Shown: positions 36,713-46,399, counted from the stretch's first letter. The stretch: DNA of 64,000 nt from Agrobacterium arsenijevicii (GCA_000949895.1 JWIT01000009.1:1-64000), one strand, 5' to 3'. Numbers and translations: made by a program. The notes: generated by a model not told the origin, from the letters alone.

Positions 36713-39160
36713 ATGACGCAAAAACTCGTCATCATCGGCAATGGCATGGCGCCGGGGCGCATGCTGGAAAACCTGTTCGAAACCGCCCCCGGCCTTTACG
36801 ACGTCACCATTTTCAACGCCGAGCCGCGCGTCAATTACGACCGCATCATGCTCTCGCCGGTGCTCTCAGGCGAAAAGAGCTATGAAGACATCGTCATCCA
36901 CAATGACGAATGGTATGCGGCTAACAATGTGACGTTGCATAGGGGCGCGAAGGTCACCGGCATCGACCGTGACAAGAAAACCGTGACCAGCGAAAACGGT
37001 ATCACAGTCTCTTACGACCGGCTGGTGATCGCCACCGGCTCCCTGCCCTTCATCATTCCCGTTCCCGGCCATCAATTGCCCGGCGTGCTCGCTTATCGCG
37101 ATCTCGACGATGTGACGAAGATGCTGGAAATCGCTGAAGGTAAAGGCCGCGCCATCGTCATCGGTGCGGGTCTTCTCGGACTGGAGGCGGCTTATGGCTT
37201 GAAGCGTCAGGGCATGGACGTCACCGTCATTCACCTGATGCCGACGATCATGGAGCGCCAGCTTGATCCGGCAGCGGCCTATCTTCTGGAAAAGGCGCTG
37301 AGTGAGCGCGGCATCGATATCATCACCAAGGCCAATACCAAATGCATTCTGGGTGAGGAAAAGGTCGAAGGCATTGAGCTGGAAGACGGCCGGGTCATCA
37401 AGGGCGATATGGTGGTGATGGCTGTCGGCATCCGCCCGGCTTCGGGTCTCGCCAAGGAAGCCGGCATCGCCGTCAATCGCGGCATCGTGGTGGATGACGG
37501 CATGATGACGTCGGATGCCTCGATCTATGCGCTCGGCGAATGCGCCGAACATCGCGGCATGTGTTACGGGCTGGTCGCGCCGCTTTATGAATCGGCGCGG
37601 GTGCTGGCCGACCGGCTGTGCGGCGGTTCGGCCGAATATCACGGCTCCGTCACCAATACGAAGCTGAAGGTCACCGGCATCAACCTGTTTTCCGCCGGCG
37701 ATTTCGCGGAAGGTGACGACCGCGAGGAAATCGTGCTGCGTGATGCCACGGCAGGCGTCTACAAGCGCCTGATCCTCAAGGAAAACCGCATCATCGGCGC
37801 GGTTCTCTACGGCGAAACGGCGGATGGCTCGTGGTTCTTCGATCTGATGAAGAAATCGACCGATATTTCCGCCATGCGTGAAACCCTTATCTTCGGCCAG
37901 GCCTATCAGGGAGGGTCTCCGCTGGACCCTATGGCGGCCGTTGCAGCCTTGCCGGATGATGCGGAAATCTGCGGCTGCAACGGCGTCTGCAAGGGTAAGA
38001 TCACCTCGGTCATCACTTCCAAGGGGCTGGCTTCTCTGGATGATGTGCGCGCCCACACCAAGGCGTCCGCCTCCTGTGGCAACTGCACCGGCCTTGTCGA
38101 GCAGCTGATGGCGCTGACGCTGGGCGACAGCTACAATCCCGCTGCCGTGCAGCCCATGTGCAAATGCACCGATCTCGGCCATGATGATGTGCGCCGTCTC
38201 ATCAAGGCCAAGGGCCTGAAGACCATTCCCGCCGTGATGCAGGAGCTGGAATGGAAAACCTCCTGCGGCTGCGCCAAGTGCCGCCCGGCGCTCAATTATT
38301 ACCTCGTCTGCGACTTTCCCGACGAATATGCCGACGATTATCAGTCGCGTTATATCAATGAGCGTGTCCACGCCAATATCCAGAAGGACGGCACCTATTC
38401 CGTCGTGCCGCGCATGTGGGGCGGCGTCACATCGTCCTCCGAGCTCCGGGCGATTGCAGATGTGGTCGACAAGTTCGAAATCCCGATGGTGAAGGTGACC
38501 GGTGGCCAGCGCATCGATCTTCTCGGCATCGAGAAGGAGGATCTGCCGGCGGTCTGGGCCTATCTCGGCAAGGCTGGTTTCATTTCCGGTCAGGCCTATG
38601 CCAAGGGACTTCGCACGGTGAAGACCTGTGTGGGCGAACAATGGTGCCGCTTCGGCACGCAGGATTCGACCGGGCTTGGCATCCGCATCGAAAAATTCAT
38701 GTGGGGCTCATGGACGCCCGCCAAGCTGAAGCTTGCCGTTTCCGGCTGTCCGCGCAACTGCGCGGAGGCCACCTGCAAGGATATTGGAGTCATCTGCGTC
38801 GATTCCGGTTTTGAAATCCATTTCGCCGGTGCCGCCGGTCTCGATATCAAGGGCACGGAAGTCTTGGGCCTCGTCAAAACCGAGGATGAGGCGCTGGAGC
38901 ATATCGTGGCGCTGACGCAGATGTACCGCGAGCAGGCGCGTTACCTTGAGCGTATCTACAAATGGGCCAAGCGTATCGGCTACGACGAGGTCCGCCGCCA
39001 GATCATGGACGATACTGACAAGCGCAAGGCCTATTTCGACCGCTTCGTCTTCAGCCAGAAATTCGCGCAGGTCGATCCCTGGTCCGAACGGGTGTCCGGC
39101 CACGACAAGCATGAATTCAAACCTATGGCGGCAATCGGTTTCAGTGAGGCGGCGGAGTGA
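36713..39160 (+). CDS. nirB: Assimilatory nitrite reductase large subunit NirB
   Basis: 815-residue NADH-dependent nitrite reductase reducing nitrite to ammonium. The N-terminal FAD/NADH module opens with KLVIIGNGMAPGRMLENL and includes AIVIGAGLLGLEAAYGLKRQ. Two BFD-like [2Fe-2S] segments follow (CGCNGVCKGKI...CGNCTGL and a second ending CGCAKCRPALNYY). The siroheme/[4Fe-4S] domain carries CVGEQWC (C-x5-C) and SGCPRNC (C-x3-C). Siroheme comes from cysG downstream. GGAG lies eight bases before the ATG. The long reverse-strand open frame at 36866-38641 is a shadow. Confidence 0.96.
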   Translation: MTQKLVIIGNGMAPGRMLENLFETAPGLYDVTIFNAEPRVNYDRIMLSPVLSGEKSYEDIVIHNDEWYAANNVTLHRGAKVTGIDRDKKTVTSENGITVSYDRLVIATGSLPFIIPVPGHQLPGVLAYRDLDDVTKMLEIAEGKGRAIVIGAGLLGLEAAYGLKRQGMDVTVIHLMPTIMERQLDPAAAYLLEKALSERGIDIITKANTKCILGEEKVEGIELEDGRVIKGDMVVMAVGIRPASGLAKEAGIAVNRGIVVDDGMMTSDASIYALGECAEHRGMCYGLVAPLYESARVLADRLCGGSAEYHGSVTNTKLKVTGINLFSAGDFAEGDDREEIVLRDATAGVYKRLILKENRIIGAVLYGETADGSWFFDLMKKSTDISAMRETLIFGQAYQGGSPLDPMAAVAALPDDAEICGCNGVCKGKITSVITSKGLASLDDVRAHTKASASCGNCTGLVEQLMALTLGDSYNPAAVQPMCKCTDLGHDDVRRLIKAKGLKTIPAVMQELEWKTSCGCAKCRPALNYYLVCDFPDEYADDYQSRYINERVHANIQKDGTYSVVPRMWGGVTSSSELRAIADVVDKFEIPMVKVTGGQRIDLLGIEKEDLPAVWAYLGKAGFISGQAYAKGLRTVKTCVGEQWCRFGTQDSTGLGIRIEKFMWGSWTPAKLKLAVSGCPRNCAEATCKDIGVICVDSGFEIHFAGAAGLDIKGTEVLGLVKTEDEALEHIVALTQMYREQARYLERIYKWAKRIGYDEVRRQIMDDTDKRKAYFDRFVFSQKFAQVDPWSERVSGHDKHEFKPMAAIGFSEAAE

Positions 39161-39165
39161 GAACG

Positions 39166-39501
39166 ATGGACAGCAACTGGATCGATATTGGCGACATTTC
39201 CGACATCCCGCTGCGCGGCGCACGTTGCGTGAAAACGCCAATGGGCAAGATCGCCGTGTTCCGCACGGCGGAAAATCAGGTCTTCGCCATCGAGGACCAT
39301 TGCCCGCACAAGGGCGGGCCGCTGTCTCAGGGCATCGTACATGGGGCGTCGGTGACGTGTCCTTTGCACAATTGGGTGATTTCTCTGGAGACCGGCAAGG
39401 CGTTGGGGGCGGATGAGGGTGAGGTGAGGACCATACCCGTCCGTAATCTGGATGGGCGGCTCTCCGTTGCGCTCGAAACTCTGATGATTGCGGCGGAGTA
39501 A
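39166..39501 (+). CDS. nirD: Nitrite reductase small subunit NirD
   Basis: 111-residue Rieske-fold protein, partner of NirB. Rieske ligands are in place: EDHCPHKGGPLSQG (C-x-H) and TCPLHNW (C-x2-H). Classical NirD proteins often lack cluster ligands, so this one belongs to the type that keeps them and may carry a [2Fe-2S] cluster. It begins six bases after the nirB stop. A large inverted repeat lies between it and nasA. Confidence 0.92.
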   Translation: MDSNWIDIGDISDIPLRGARCVKTPMGKIAVFRTAENQVFAIEDHCPHKGGPLSQGIVHGASVTCPLHNWVISLETGKALGADEGEVRTIPVRNLDGRLSVALETLMIAAE

Positions 39502-39520
39502 ATTGCGATGGCGATGATGG

Positions 39521-39688
39521 TACCCCCCTCTGTCCTGCCGGACATCTCCCCCTCAGGGGGGGAGATCAATTGCCGCACGAACTTCCATTCACAGCTTGCA
39601 TCGCCGGCCATAGAGATGAAGCGGGAAGCATGCTGCTTGTCGATCTCCCCCCTTGAGGGGGAGATGTCCGGCAGGACAGAGGGGGGTA
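39521..39688. repeat. Inverted-repeat element with 47-bp arms
   Basis: Arms 39521-39567 and 39642-39688 are reverse complements with one mismatch in 47. Each arm contains its own palindrome (ATCTCCCCC...GGGGGAGAT). The arms enclose 74 bp of unrelated sequence and the whole is bounded by TA on both sides. It looks like a non-coding repeat family (RIME/MITE-like), here placed inside the nitrate operon between nirD and nasA. The core CTGTCCTGCCGGACATCTCC is of a kind I know as recurring in rhizobial genomes. Confidence 0.9.
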
Positions 39689-39715
39689 AGCGCCACGCAC
39701 CGAGAGGGCAAACCC

Positions 39716-42364
39716 ATGCCCGTTGAAACAAAAACCACCTGCCCCTATTGCGGCGTCGGTTGCGGCGTTATCGCCACCATCAACGACAATGGCGTCGTTT
39801 CCGTAAAGGGCGATCCGGATCACCCTGCCAACTTCGGCCGGCTCTGTTCCAAAGGTTCGGCTCTGGCCGAAACCATCGATCTCGACGGACGCCTGCTCTA
39901 TCCCGAAATCGATGGCAAACGAGTGGAATGGGACGAAGCGCTTGACCTCGTCGCTTCCCGTTTCGCGCAGGCCATTGCCGAGCATGGCCCGGATTCGGTC
40001 GCCTTTTACGTCTCCGGCCAATTGCTGACGGAGGATTATTACCTTGCCAACAAGCTGATGAAGGGTTTCATCGGTTCGGCCAATATCGATACGAATTCAA
40101 GGCTCTGCATGTCATCCTCCGTCGCCGGTCACCGCCGTGCCTTCGGAGCCGATACGGTGCCGGGCACCTATGAAGATATGGAGCTTGCCGATCTGGTGAT
40201 CCTCACCGGTTCCAACCTCGCCTGGTGCCATCCGGTACTCTATCAACGACTTGCCGCCGCAAAGGCAGCACGACCGGAAATGAAGGTTGTCGTCATCGAT
40301 CCGCGCCGGACGATGAGCGCCGATATTGCCGATATGCACCTTGCCATCCGCCCGGATGGGGATGTGGCGCTGTTTACCGGTCTCTTGGCGCATCTTTCCG
40401 GCAGTTCCGCGATCGATCATGCTTACGTTCAGAACCATACGGCCGGATTTGACGCCGCGATGCAGGCAGCGACCGGGCAAAGCCTGCCCGAGATTGCCGA
40501 AGCGACCGGCCTGATGATCGCCGAACTGATTTCCTTTTACGAATTGTTCGAACGCACGGAAAAGACCGTCACCTGTTACAGCCAGGGCGTCAACCAGTCG
40601 CAGAGCGGCACCGACAAGGTCAACGCCATCATCAATTGCCACCTCGCCACCGGCCGCATCGGCCGGCCGGGCATGGGACCGTTTTCGCTGACCGGCCAGC
40701 CGAACGCCATGGGTGGTCGCGAAGTGGGGGGGCTGGCAAACATGCTGGCCGCCCATATGGCCATCGAAAGTGCCGAGGACCGTGACCGTGTGCAGCGCTT
40801 CTGGGTCTCGCCCGCCATTGCGCAAAAACCCGGCCTGAAAGCGGTGGATATGTTCAGGGCGGTGGCCGACGGCCGCATCAAGGCGCTGTGGATCATGGCC
40901 ACCAACCCGGTCGTTTCCATGCCGGATGCCGGTGCCGTCGAGGCGGCGATCAAGGCCTGTCCTTTTGTCGTCGTCTCCGATGTCATGGCCAATACCGACA
41001 CGGCCCGCCATGCCCATGTCCTCTTGCCCTCGCTCGGTTGGGGCGAAAAAGATGGCACCGTCACCAATTCCGAACGGCGCATTTCCCGCCAGCGCGGCTT
41101 TCTCGATGCGCCGGGCGAAGCAAAGGCCGACTGGTGGCAACTTGCGGAAGTAGGCCGGCGCATGGGTTTCGACGCCGCTTTCGCTTATGGCCAGGCATCG
41201 GAGATTTTTGCCGAACATGCTGCCCTTTCCGGTTTCGAGAATGCGGGAAGCCGTGATTTCGATATCAGCGGGATCGACCGGGATTCCTACAATACGATGG
41301 CACCCTTTCAATGGCCGAAAGCCCGGCCCGGAGAGGCCGCCGTTACCCGCTTTTTCGCGGATGGCCGTTTTTACCATGCGGATGGAAAGGCGCGGTTCAT
41401 CGTCACCGCTTTGCCGCAGACCGGCAGGACATCACCCGATTATCCGCTGACGCTGAATACCGGCCGCATTCGCGATCAATGGCACACCATGACCCGCACC
41501 GGCAAAAGCGCGCGGCTCACCGCCCATATCGCCGAGCCTTTCGCCGAACTTCACCCGCGCGATGCGCAGGCGCTGGGAATCGAAAGCGCCGATCTGGTGG
41601 AGCTGGAAAGCCCGTATGGCAAGGTTCTGCTGCGTGCTCTGGTGAGCGAAAGGCAGGCGCGCGGATCGGTCTTCGCGCCGATGCACTGGAACGATCAGTT
41701 CGCCTCGCGGGCTCGCATCGATGTGGTTGTGGCGCCTGTCACGGATCCGCATTCCGGTCAGCCTGCCTCGAAAAATGTGGGCGTGAAGGCAAGGCGATTT
41801 GTGGCGAAGGCCTATGGTTTCGCCATCTCCCGCACCCGGCCGGATGCGCCGGATTGCGCCTACTGGGCCATCGCCAAAGCAGAAGGCGGCTATCGCATGG
41901 AGCTTGCCTTCGAGGGCGAGCCGCAGGATTGGACGCACTGGGCGCGACAGGTCTTCGGCATCGATGTCCGGATTGAGCCGCTGGGTTACAGCGACCGGCA
42001 GACCGGCGATTTGCGCCTCGCCTTCTTTGACGGCGAAACACTGCTGGCGGCGCTGTTCATCGCCAAGGAGCCGGTGGCCGTTGCCCGCAACTGGGCGATA
42101 TCGCAGCTTTCCGAGCGCCACGAGGATTTGCGCATGCGTTTTGCGCTGGTCGCCGGGCGGCCGGGGGCGGGGCGAGCTGATCCGGGCGCGACGGTCTGCT
42201 CCTGCTTCAATGTAGGCGTGAACCAGATCACGGCCGCCATCCGCGATGGCTGCCACAGCGTCGAAGCCATCGGCAAGGCGTTGAATGCCGGAACCAATTG
42301 CGGCTCCTGCCGCGCCGAAATCAGGGGGATCATCGATGGATGCCTTAAAACCGCAGCGGAATGA
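39716..42364 (+). CDS. nasA: Assimilatory nitrate reductase catalytic subunit NasA
   Basis: 882-residue molybdopterin oxidoreductase reducing nitrate to nitrite. The N-terminal [4Fe-4S] motif is CPYCGVGCGV with the later LCSKGSAL; molybdopterin-binding regions include MSSSVAGHRRAFGADTVPG, LTGSNLAWCHPVLYQRL and GLANMLAAHMAIE. The C terminus (about residues 815-875) adds a BFD-type [2Fe-2S] domain, CSCFNVGVNQI...GTNCGSCRAEI, found in single-subunit assimilatory enzymes. There is no signal peptide, so it is cytoplasmic. Electron donor subunit is not in the cluster. The stop lies 29 bp past the cysG start, giving an overlap. Confidence 0.95.
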   Translation: MPVETKTTCPYCGVGCGVIATINDNGVVSVKGDPDHPANFGRLCSKGSALAETIDLDGRLLYPEIDGKRVEWDEALDLVASRFAQAIAEHGPDSVAFYVSGQLLTEDYYLANKLMKGFIGSANIDTNSRLCMSSSVAGHRRAFGADTVPGTYEDMELADLVILTGSNLAWCHPVLYQRLAAAKAARPEMKVVVIDPRRTMSADIADMHLAIRPDGDVALFTGLLAHLSGSSAIDHAYVQNHTAGFDAAMQAATGQSLPEIAEATGLMIAELISFYELFERTEKTVTCYSQGVNQSQSGTDKVNAIINCHLATGRIGRPGMGPFSLTGQPNAMGGREVGGLANMLAAHMAIESAEDRDRVQRFWVSPAIAQKPGLKAVDMFRAVADGRIKALWIMATNPVVSMPDAGAVEAAIKACPFVVVSDVMANTDTARHAHVLLPSLGWGEKDGTVTNSERRISRQRGFLDAPGEAKADWWQLAEVGRRMGFDAAFAYGQASEIFAEHAALSGFENAGSRDFDISGIDRDSYNTMAPFQWPKARPGEAAVTRFFADGRFYHADGKARFIVTALPQTGRTSPDYPLTLNTGRIRDQWHTMTRTGKSARLTAHIAEPFAELHPRDAQALGIESADLVELESPYGKVLLRALVSERQARGSVFAPMHWNDQFASRARIDVVVAPVTDPHSGQPASKNVGVKARRFVAKAYGFAISRTRPDAPDCAYWAIAKAEGGYRMELAFEGEPQDWTHWARQVFGIDVRIEPLGYSDRQTGDLRLAFFDGETLLAALFIAKEPVAVARNWAISQLSERHEDLRMRFALVAGRPGAGRADPGATVCSCFNVGVNQITAAIRDGCHSVEAIGKALNAGTNCGSCRAEIRGIIDGCLKTAAE

Positions 42365-43814
42365 ACCGGCGCGCATGGAAAAGCTCGCCAAGTTGCCGGT
42401 CTTCTGGGGGCTTGAGGGCAAGCGCGTGGTGCTCGTGGGTGGATCGGATGGAGCCGCGTGGAAGGCGGAGTTGCTGTTGGCCTGCGGGGCGGAGCTTCAT
42501 CTCTATTGTGAAGAAAGCGAGCTTTCGGAAAGCTTTGCGGCGCTCGTCGCAAAAAGCCCGATGCTGACATGGCATGACCGTTCGTGGGGCCCGGATATTT
42601 TCAAAGGCGCGGAACTGGCGCTGGCGGATTGCGAAACCGACGAGGAAGCCGAAAGATTTTACAATGCCGCGCGCGCGGCCGGCGTTCCCGTCAATGTCAT
42701 CGACAAGCCGGAATTCTGCCAGTTTCAGTTCGGCTCCATCGTCAATCGGTCGCCGGTGGTGGTATCGATTTCCACCGATGGCGCCGCACCCATTCTGGCG
42801 CAGGCCATCCGCCGGCGCATCGAAACCCTGTTGCCGCTTTCGCTGAAGGATTGGGGTGCACTTGCCCAGACGATCCGCGAGCGCGTCAACCTGCGGCTCG
42901 TTCCCGGTTCGGCGCGGCGGTCTTTCTGGGAAAAATTTGTCGATCGGGCGTTTACCGAAAGGCTGGATGAGGGAAGTGAAGAACGGCTGCTTACGGATAT
43001 CGGAACGCAGGCCGGGCGAGGGGGATCGGGTCGCGGCCTTGTGACGCTTGTTGGTGCCGGACCGGGCGATGCCGAACTGTTGACACTGAAAGCGGTGCGC
43101 GCCCTACAGGCGGCTGACGTTATCCTGTTCGACGATCTCGTTTCAGCGGAAGTGCTGGAACTGGCGCGCCGCGAAGCGAAGCGCATGCTGGTCGGTAAGC
43201 GCGGTGGCCGGGAAAGCTGCAGGCAGGAAGACATCAACGAGATGATGATCCGCCTCGCCAAGGCCGGAAAACGGGTGGTGCGGCTGAAATCCGGCGATCC
43301 GATGATTTTCGGGCGCGCCGGCGAGGAGATCGCCGCGCTGGAAGCCGAGAATATTCGGGTCGAAGTCGTGCCAGGCATCACCGCCGCAAGCGCCATGGCT
43401 TCGCGCCTCGGTGTCTCCCTGACGCATCGCGACCACGCGCAATCAGTCCGCTTCGTCACCGGCCATTCCCGGCAGGGAAAGTTGCCGGAGAACATCGATT
43501 GGAAATCGCTTTCAGATCCTTCGATAACCACCGTCTTTTATATGGGCGGGCGAACCGCAGCCGAGATCCAATCCTCCTTGCTTGCGCACGGCATGCCTGC
43601 CTCGACGCCCGTTGCCGTCATGATTTCCGTCAGCCGTACAAATGAACAGCGCTGGTGCGGTTCGCTTGCGCAACTGGCTGCGGCAACTGAGAGGCTGGGT
43701 GTGAACGAACCTGTACTGATCGGCATCGGCGATGCGTTTGGTGCCGCGTCCTCGGTGCTGTCCGGTGCCAGCACGCAAGAGCCGGTCTCTGCACCAATTC
43801 AAAAAGCCGGCTAA
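42336..43814 (+). CDS. cysG: Siroheme synthase CysG
   Basis: 492-residue trifunctional enzyme making siroheme from uroporphyrinogen III. The N-terminal half is the dehydrogenase/ferrochelatase (LEGKRVVLVGGSDGAAWKAELLL; residues about 15-215), the C-terminal half the SAM-dependent methyltransferase (LVTLVGAGPGDAELLTLKAVRAL; VRLKSGDPMIFGRAGEE; VVPGITAASAMASRLG). I start at ATG 42336, eight bases after AGGGGG and inside the end of nasA. Its place in the operon matches the siroheme demand of NirB. Confidence 0.93.
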   Translation: MDALKPQRNEPARMEKLAKLPVFWGLEGKRVVLVGGSDGAAWKAELLLACGAELHLYCEESELSESFAALVAKSPMLTWHDRSWGPDIFKGAELALADCETDEEAERFYNAARAAGVPVNVIDKPEFCQFQFGSIVNRSPVVVSISTDGAAPILAQAIRRRIETLLPLSLKDWGALAQTIRERVNLRLVPGSARRSFWEKFVDRAFTERLDEGSEERLLTDIGTQAGRGGSGRGLVTLVGAGPGDAELLTLKAVRALQAADVILFDDLVSAEVLELARREAKRMLVGKRGGRESCRQEDINEMMIRLAKAGKRVVRLKSGDPMIFGRAGEEIAALEAENIRVEVVPGITAASAMASRLGVSLTHRDHAQSVRFVTGHSRQGKLPENIDWKSLSDPSITTVFYMGGRTAAEIQSSLLAHGMPASTPVAVMISVSRTNEQRWCGSLAQLAAATERLGVNEPVLIGIGDAFGAASSVLSGASTQEPVSAPIQKAG

Positions 43815-43892
43815 CAAGCTTGCCGGGCAATGCGGTTGCGCCTTTTGCGTATGTCCGCAAGTCGGTCGCCATCGTCTCCTTAAAACCGTCCC

Positions 43893-43932
43893 TTGACATT
43901 GGTTTTTCGTTCGCTCTTCAATAAAACGAAAA
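43893..43932 (+). promoter_or_regulatory. glpR promoter region with inverted repeat
   Basis: TTGACA (43893-43898) precedes an inverted repeat TTTTCGTT (43904-43911) / AACGAAAA (43925-43932). The stretch TTCGTT-N3-TCTTCAA recurs exactly upstream of glpD, so it is a candidate GlpR operator. The -10 element is not clear. Confidence 0.55.
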
Positions 43933-43956
43933 AATTGAAAGAGGAGGGAGGGTGAA

Positions 43957-44730
43957 ATGCTGCTCACACCGCGTCAGGATGAAATCGTTGCGCTGGCGAA
44001 AGCGAACGGGCGGGTGCTCGTCGATGAGCTGGCCTCGCGGTTTTCCGTGACCCCCCAAACGATCCGCAAGGACCTGAACGATCTCTGTGATACGCGAGTG
44101 CTGACGCGCATCCATGGTGGCGCGCTTTTCCCGAGCGGCAATGAGAACGTCAAATACGAGGCGAGGCGCGCGATCGCCTCATCGGAAAAGCAGGCGATCG
44201 GCGCTGCCGCTGCCGCCCTGATCCCGAATAATTCTTCCCTGTTCATCAATATCGGCACGACGACTGAAGCCGTGGGCGAGGCGCTGGCGGACCATCACGA
44301 GTTGATGGTCATTACCAACAATATAAATGTTGCCAACAGGTTGCGGGTTTTCCCCGGCATCGAGGTGGTGATTGCGGGCGGTGTCGTGCGCGGTTCCGAT
44401 GGCGGTATCGTCGGCGAGGCAGCGGTGGATTTCATCCGGCAGTTCAAGGTCGATTTCGCCGTTATCGGCGTTTCGGCGATCGATGAGGATGGCGCGTTGC
44501 TGGACTTCGACTTTCGCGAGGTCAAGGTTGCGCAGGCGATCATGTCCAATGCGCGCCATGTCATTCTCGTGTCGGATTCGCTGAAATTCGAGCGGACCGC
44601 GCCGGTGCGCATCGGCCATCTTTCGCAGGTTCACACCTTCATCACCGATCATTGTCCGGTCGATTCAATCCGTTCCATCTGTGCCGATCATGACGTCCGG
44701 CTGATCGAAACCGAGGCGCGCGAGCCCTGA
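43957..44730 (+). CDS. glpR: DeoR family glycerol regulator GlpR
   Basis: 257-residue DeoR-type repressor: N-terminal helix-turn-helix (RQDEIVALAKANGRVLVDELA; VTPQTIRKDLNDLCDTRVLTRIHGGA) and a sugar-phosphate-sensing C-terminal domain (NIGTTTEAVGEAL; GGVVRGSDGGIVGEAAVDFI; SDSLKFERTAPVRIG). In the glycerol context the inducer is most likely glycerol 3-phosphate. It lies 108 bp upstream of glpD on the same strand with its own promoter region. GGAGGGAGG precedes the ATG. Confidence 0.9.
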   Translation: MLLTPRQDEIVALAKANGRVLVDELASRFSVTPQTIRKDLNDLCDTRVLTRIHGGALFPSGNENVKYEARRAIASSEKQAIGAAAAALIPNNSSLFINIGTTTEAVGEALADHHELMVITNNINVANRLRVFPGIEVVIAGGVVRGSDGGIVGEAAVDFIRQFKVDFAVIGVSAIDEDGALLDFDFREVKVAQAIMSNARHVILVSDSLKFERTAPVRIGHLSQVHTFITDHCPVDSIRSICADHDVRLIETEAREP

Positions 44731-44753
44731 TCTGCACCTTGCCGGAATTTCGT

Positions 44754-44782
44754 TTGACATTCGTTTTGTCTTCAAATTAGAT
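44754..44782 (+). promoter_or_regulatory. glpD operon promoter and GlpR-type motif
   Basis: TTGACA (44754-44759) is followed 17 bp later by TTAGAT (44777-44782). The spacer holds TTCGTT-TTG-TCTTCAA, the same motif found in the glpR promoter, so GlpR bound here would block the promoter. Confidence 0.6.
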
Positions 44783-44838
44783 GTCTGTGCTTTCAATATA
44801 TCGATGAGGAGAGCGTCGATGAAAGCACGGGAGGGTCC

Positions 44839-46362
44839 ATGTCTGACGAGGCAATCCACGATGTTTTCGTGATCGGCGGCGGCATCAACGGCTGCGGCAT
44901 TGCGCGTGACGCCGTCGGCAGGGGCTATTCCGTTGTGCTTGCGGAAATGAACGATTTTGCCTCCGGCACCTCGTCCGCTGCCACCAAACTCATCCACGGC
45001 GGCTTGCGTTATCTCGAGCATTACGAATTTCGTCTGGTTCGCGAAGCGCTGATGGAACGCGAGGTGCTGTGGGCCATGGCCCCGCATATCATCTGGCCCA
45101 TGCGGTTCGTCCTGCCGTTCCAGAAGGGCGGCGTCCGCCCCGCCTGGCTCGTCCGTCTTGGGCTTTTTCTTTACGATCATCTTGGCGGTCGCAAGCTTCT
45201 GCCGGCCACCCGCTCACTCGATCTGCGCCGTGATCCAGCCGGAAAACCGCTGAAGCCGGTTTTTGCCAAGGCATTCGAATATTCGGACGGCTGGGTGGAT
45301 GATGCCCGTCTTGTCGTGTTGAACGCCCGTGATGCCGCTGATCGTGGCGCCCTGATCCTCAACCGCACTCAGGTCGTTTCGGCTCGGCGCGAAGGCGCGT
45401 TCTGGCGGGTGGAAACGAAAAGTGCTGCCGGAGAAACCGCGACCCATCGGGCGCGCATGCTGGTGAATGCCGCCGGCCCCTGGGTGGACAAGGTTCTGGC
45501 TTCGACATTCGGCAAAAACAATGTCCACAATGTCCGCCTCGTGCAGGGCAGCCACATCATCGTGCGCAAGAAGTTTTCTGATCCGCGCGCCTATTTTTTC
45601 CAGAATCCGGACGGGCGCATTATCTTCGCCATCCCCTATGAACAGGACTTTACGCTGATCGGAACAACGGATCGCGACTATACCGCTGACCCCCGCGCTG
45701 TTAAGATCACCGACGAGGAAATCAGCTATCTTTGCAGTGCGGCAAGCGAATATTTCGCCGAGCCGGTGACGCAGGCCGATATCGTCTGGACCTATTCCGG
45801 CGTGCGGCCGCTCTTCGATGACGGCGCGTCGAAAGCGCAGGAAGCGACGCGCGATTATGTGCTGAAAACCGAGGGAGCGGAAGACGAAGCGCCGCTTCTG
45901 AATATCTTCGGCGGCAAGCTCACAACCTATCGGCGGCTTGCCGAACATGCTCTTGAAAAAATCGGCGATGCGCTGGGTGAAAAGGGTACGCCATGGACGG
46001 CGGGTTCGCATTTGCCGGGTGGAAATTTCGGTGCCGAGGCCTATGCGGGAGAGGTTGCGGCCTTGCGGTCGCGTTATCCTTTCCTCAATGAGCGTCATGC
46101 CAAGCGGCTCGTCCGCTGCTACGGAACGGATGCAGTGTCGATAATCGGCAATACGGGGGAGATCGCAGCGCTGGGACGGCATTTCGGCGGCACGCTTTAT
46201 GAGGTCGAGGTTCGCTGGCTGATGGCGCGGGAGTGGGCGCTGACGGCGGAGGACATTCTGTGGCGCCGCACCAAGCAGGGGCTTTTCTTTACCCCCGAAG
46301 AGGTGCGTGGGCTGGAGAATTATATCGAAGGCATTGCAGGTGGACGCTTGAAGGCAATCTGA
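44839..46362 (+). CDS. glpD: Glycerol-3-phosphate dehydrogenase GlpD
   Basis: 507-residue FAD-dependent, membrane-associated dehydrogenase oxidising glycerol 3-phosphate to dihydroxyacetone phosphate and passing electrons to quinone. DVFVIGGGINGCGIARDAVGRG is the FAD-binding motif; TKLIHGGLRYLEHYEF and VNAAGPWVDKV are family landmarks, as is the C-terminal domain after GGKLTTYRRLAEHAL. GGGAGG precedes the ATG. It heads the glpDSTPQUVK operon; glpS follows after 37 bp. Confidence 0.95.
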   Translation: MSDEAIHDVFVIGGGINGCGIARDAVGRGYSVVLAEMNDFASGTSSAATKLIHGGLRYLEHYEFRLVREALMEREVLWAMAPHIIWPMRFVLPFQKGGVRPAWLVRLGLFLYDHLGGRKLLPATRSLDLRRDPAGKPLKPVFAKAFEYSDGWVDDARLVVLNARDAADRGALILNRTQVVSARREGAFWRVETKSAAGETATHRARMLVNAAGPWVDKVLASTFGKNNVHNVRLVQGSHIIVRKKFSDPRAYFFQNPDGRIIFAIPYEQDFTLIGTTDRDYTADPRAVKITDEEISYLCSAASEYFAEPVTQADIVWTYSGVRPLFDDGASKAQEATRDYVLKTEGAEDEAPLLNIFGGKLTTYRRLAEHALEKIGDALGEKGTPWTAGSHLPGGNFGAEAYAGEVAALRSRYPFLNERHAKRLVRCYGTDAVSIIGNTGEIAALGRHFGGTLYEVEVRWLMAREWALTAEDILWRRTKQGLFFTPEEVRGLENYIEGIAGGRLKAI

Positions 46363-46399
46363 CGATCCGATCGAAAAGCGGAGGAGGCTTTGGATCACC

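Noticed and set aside
36866..38641. 591-codon open frame on the minus strand
   Set aside because: It lies antisense to nirB, which has all expected domains; the translation resembles no protein and has the His/Asp/Arg-rich look of a shadow.
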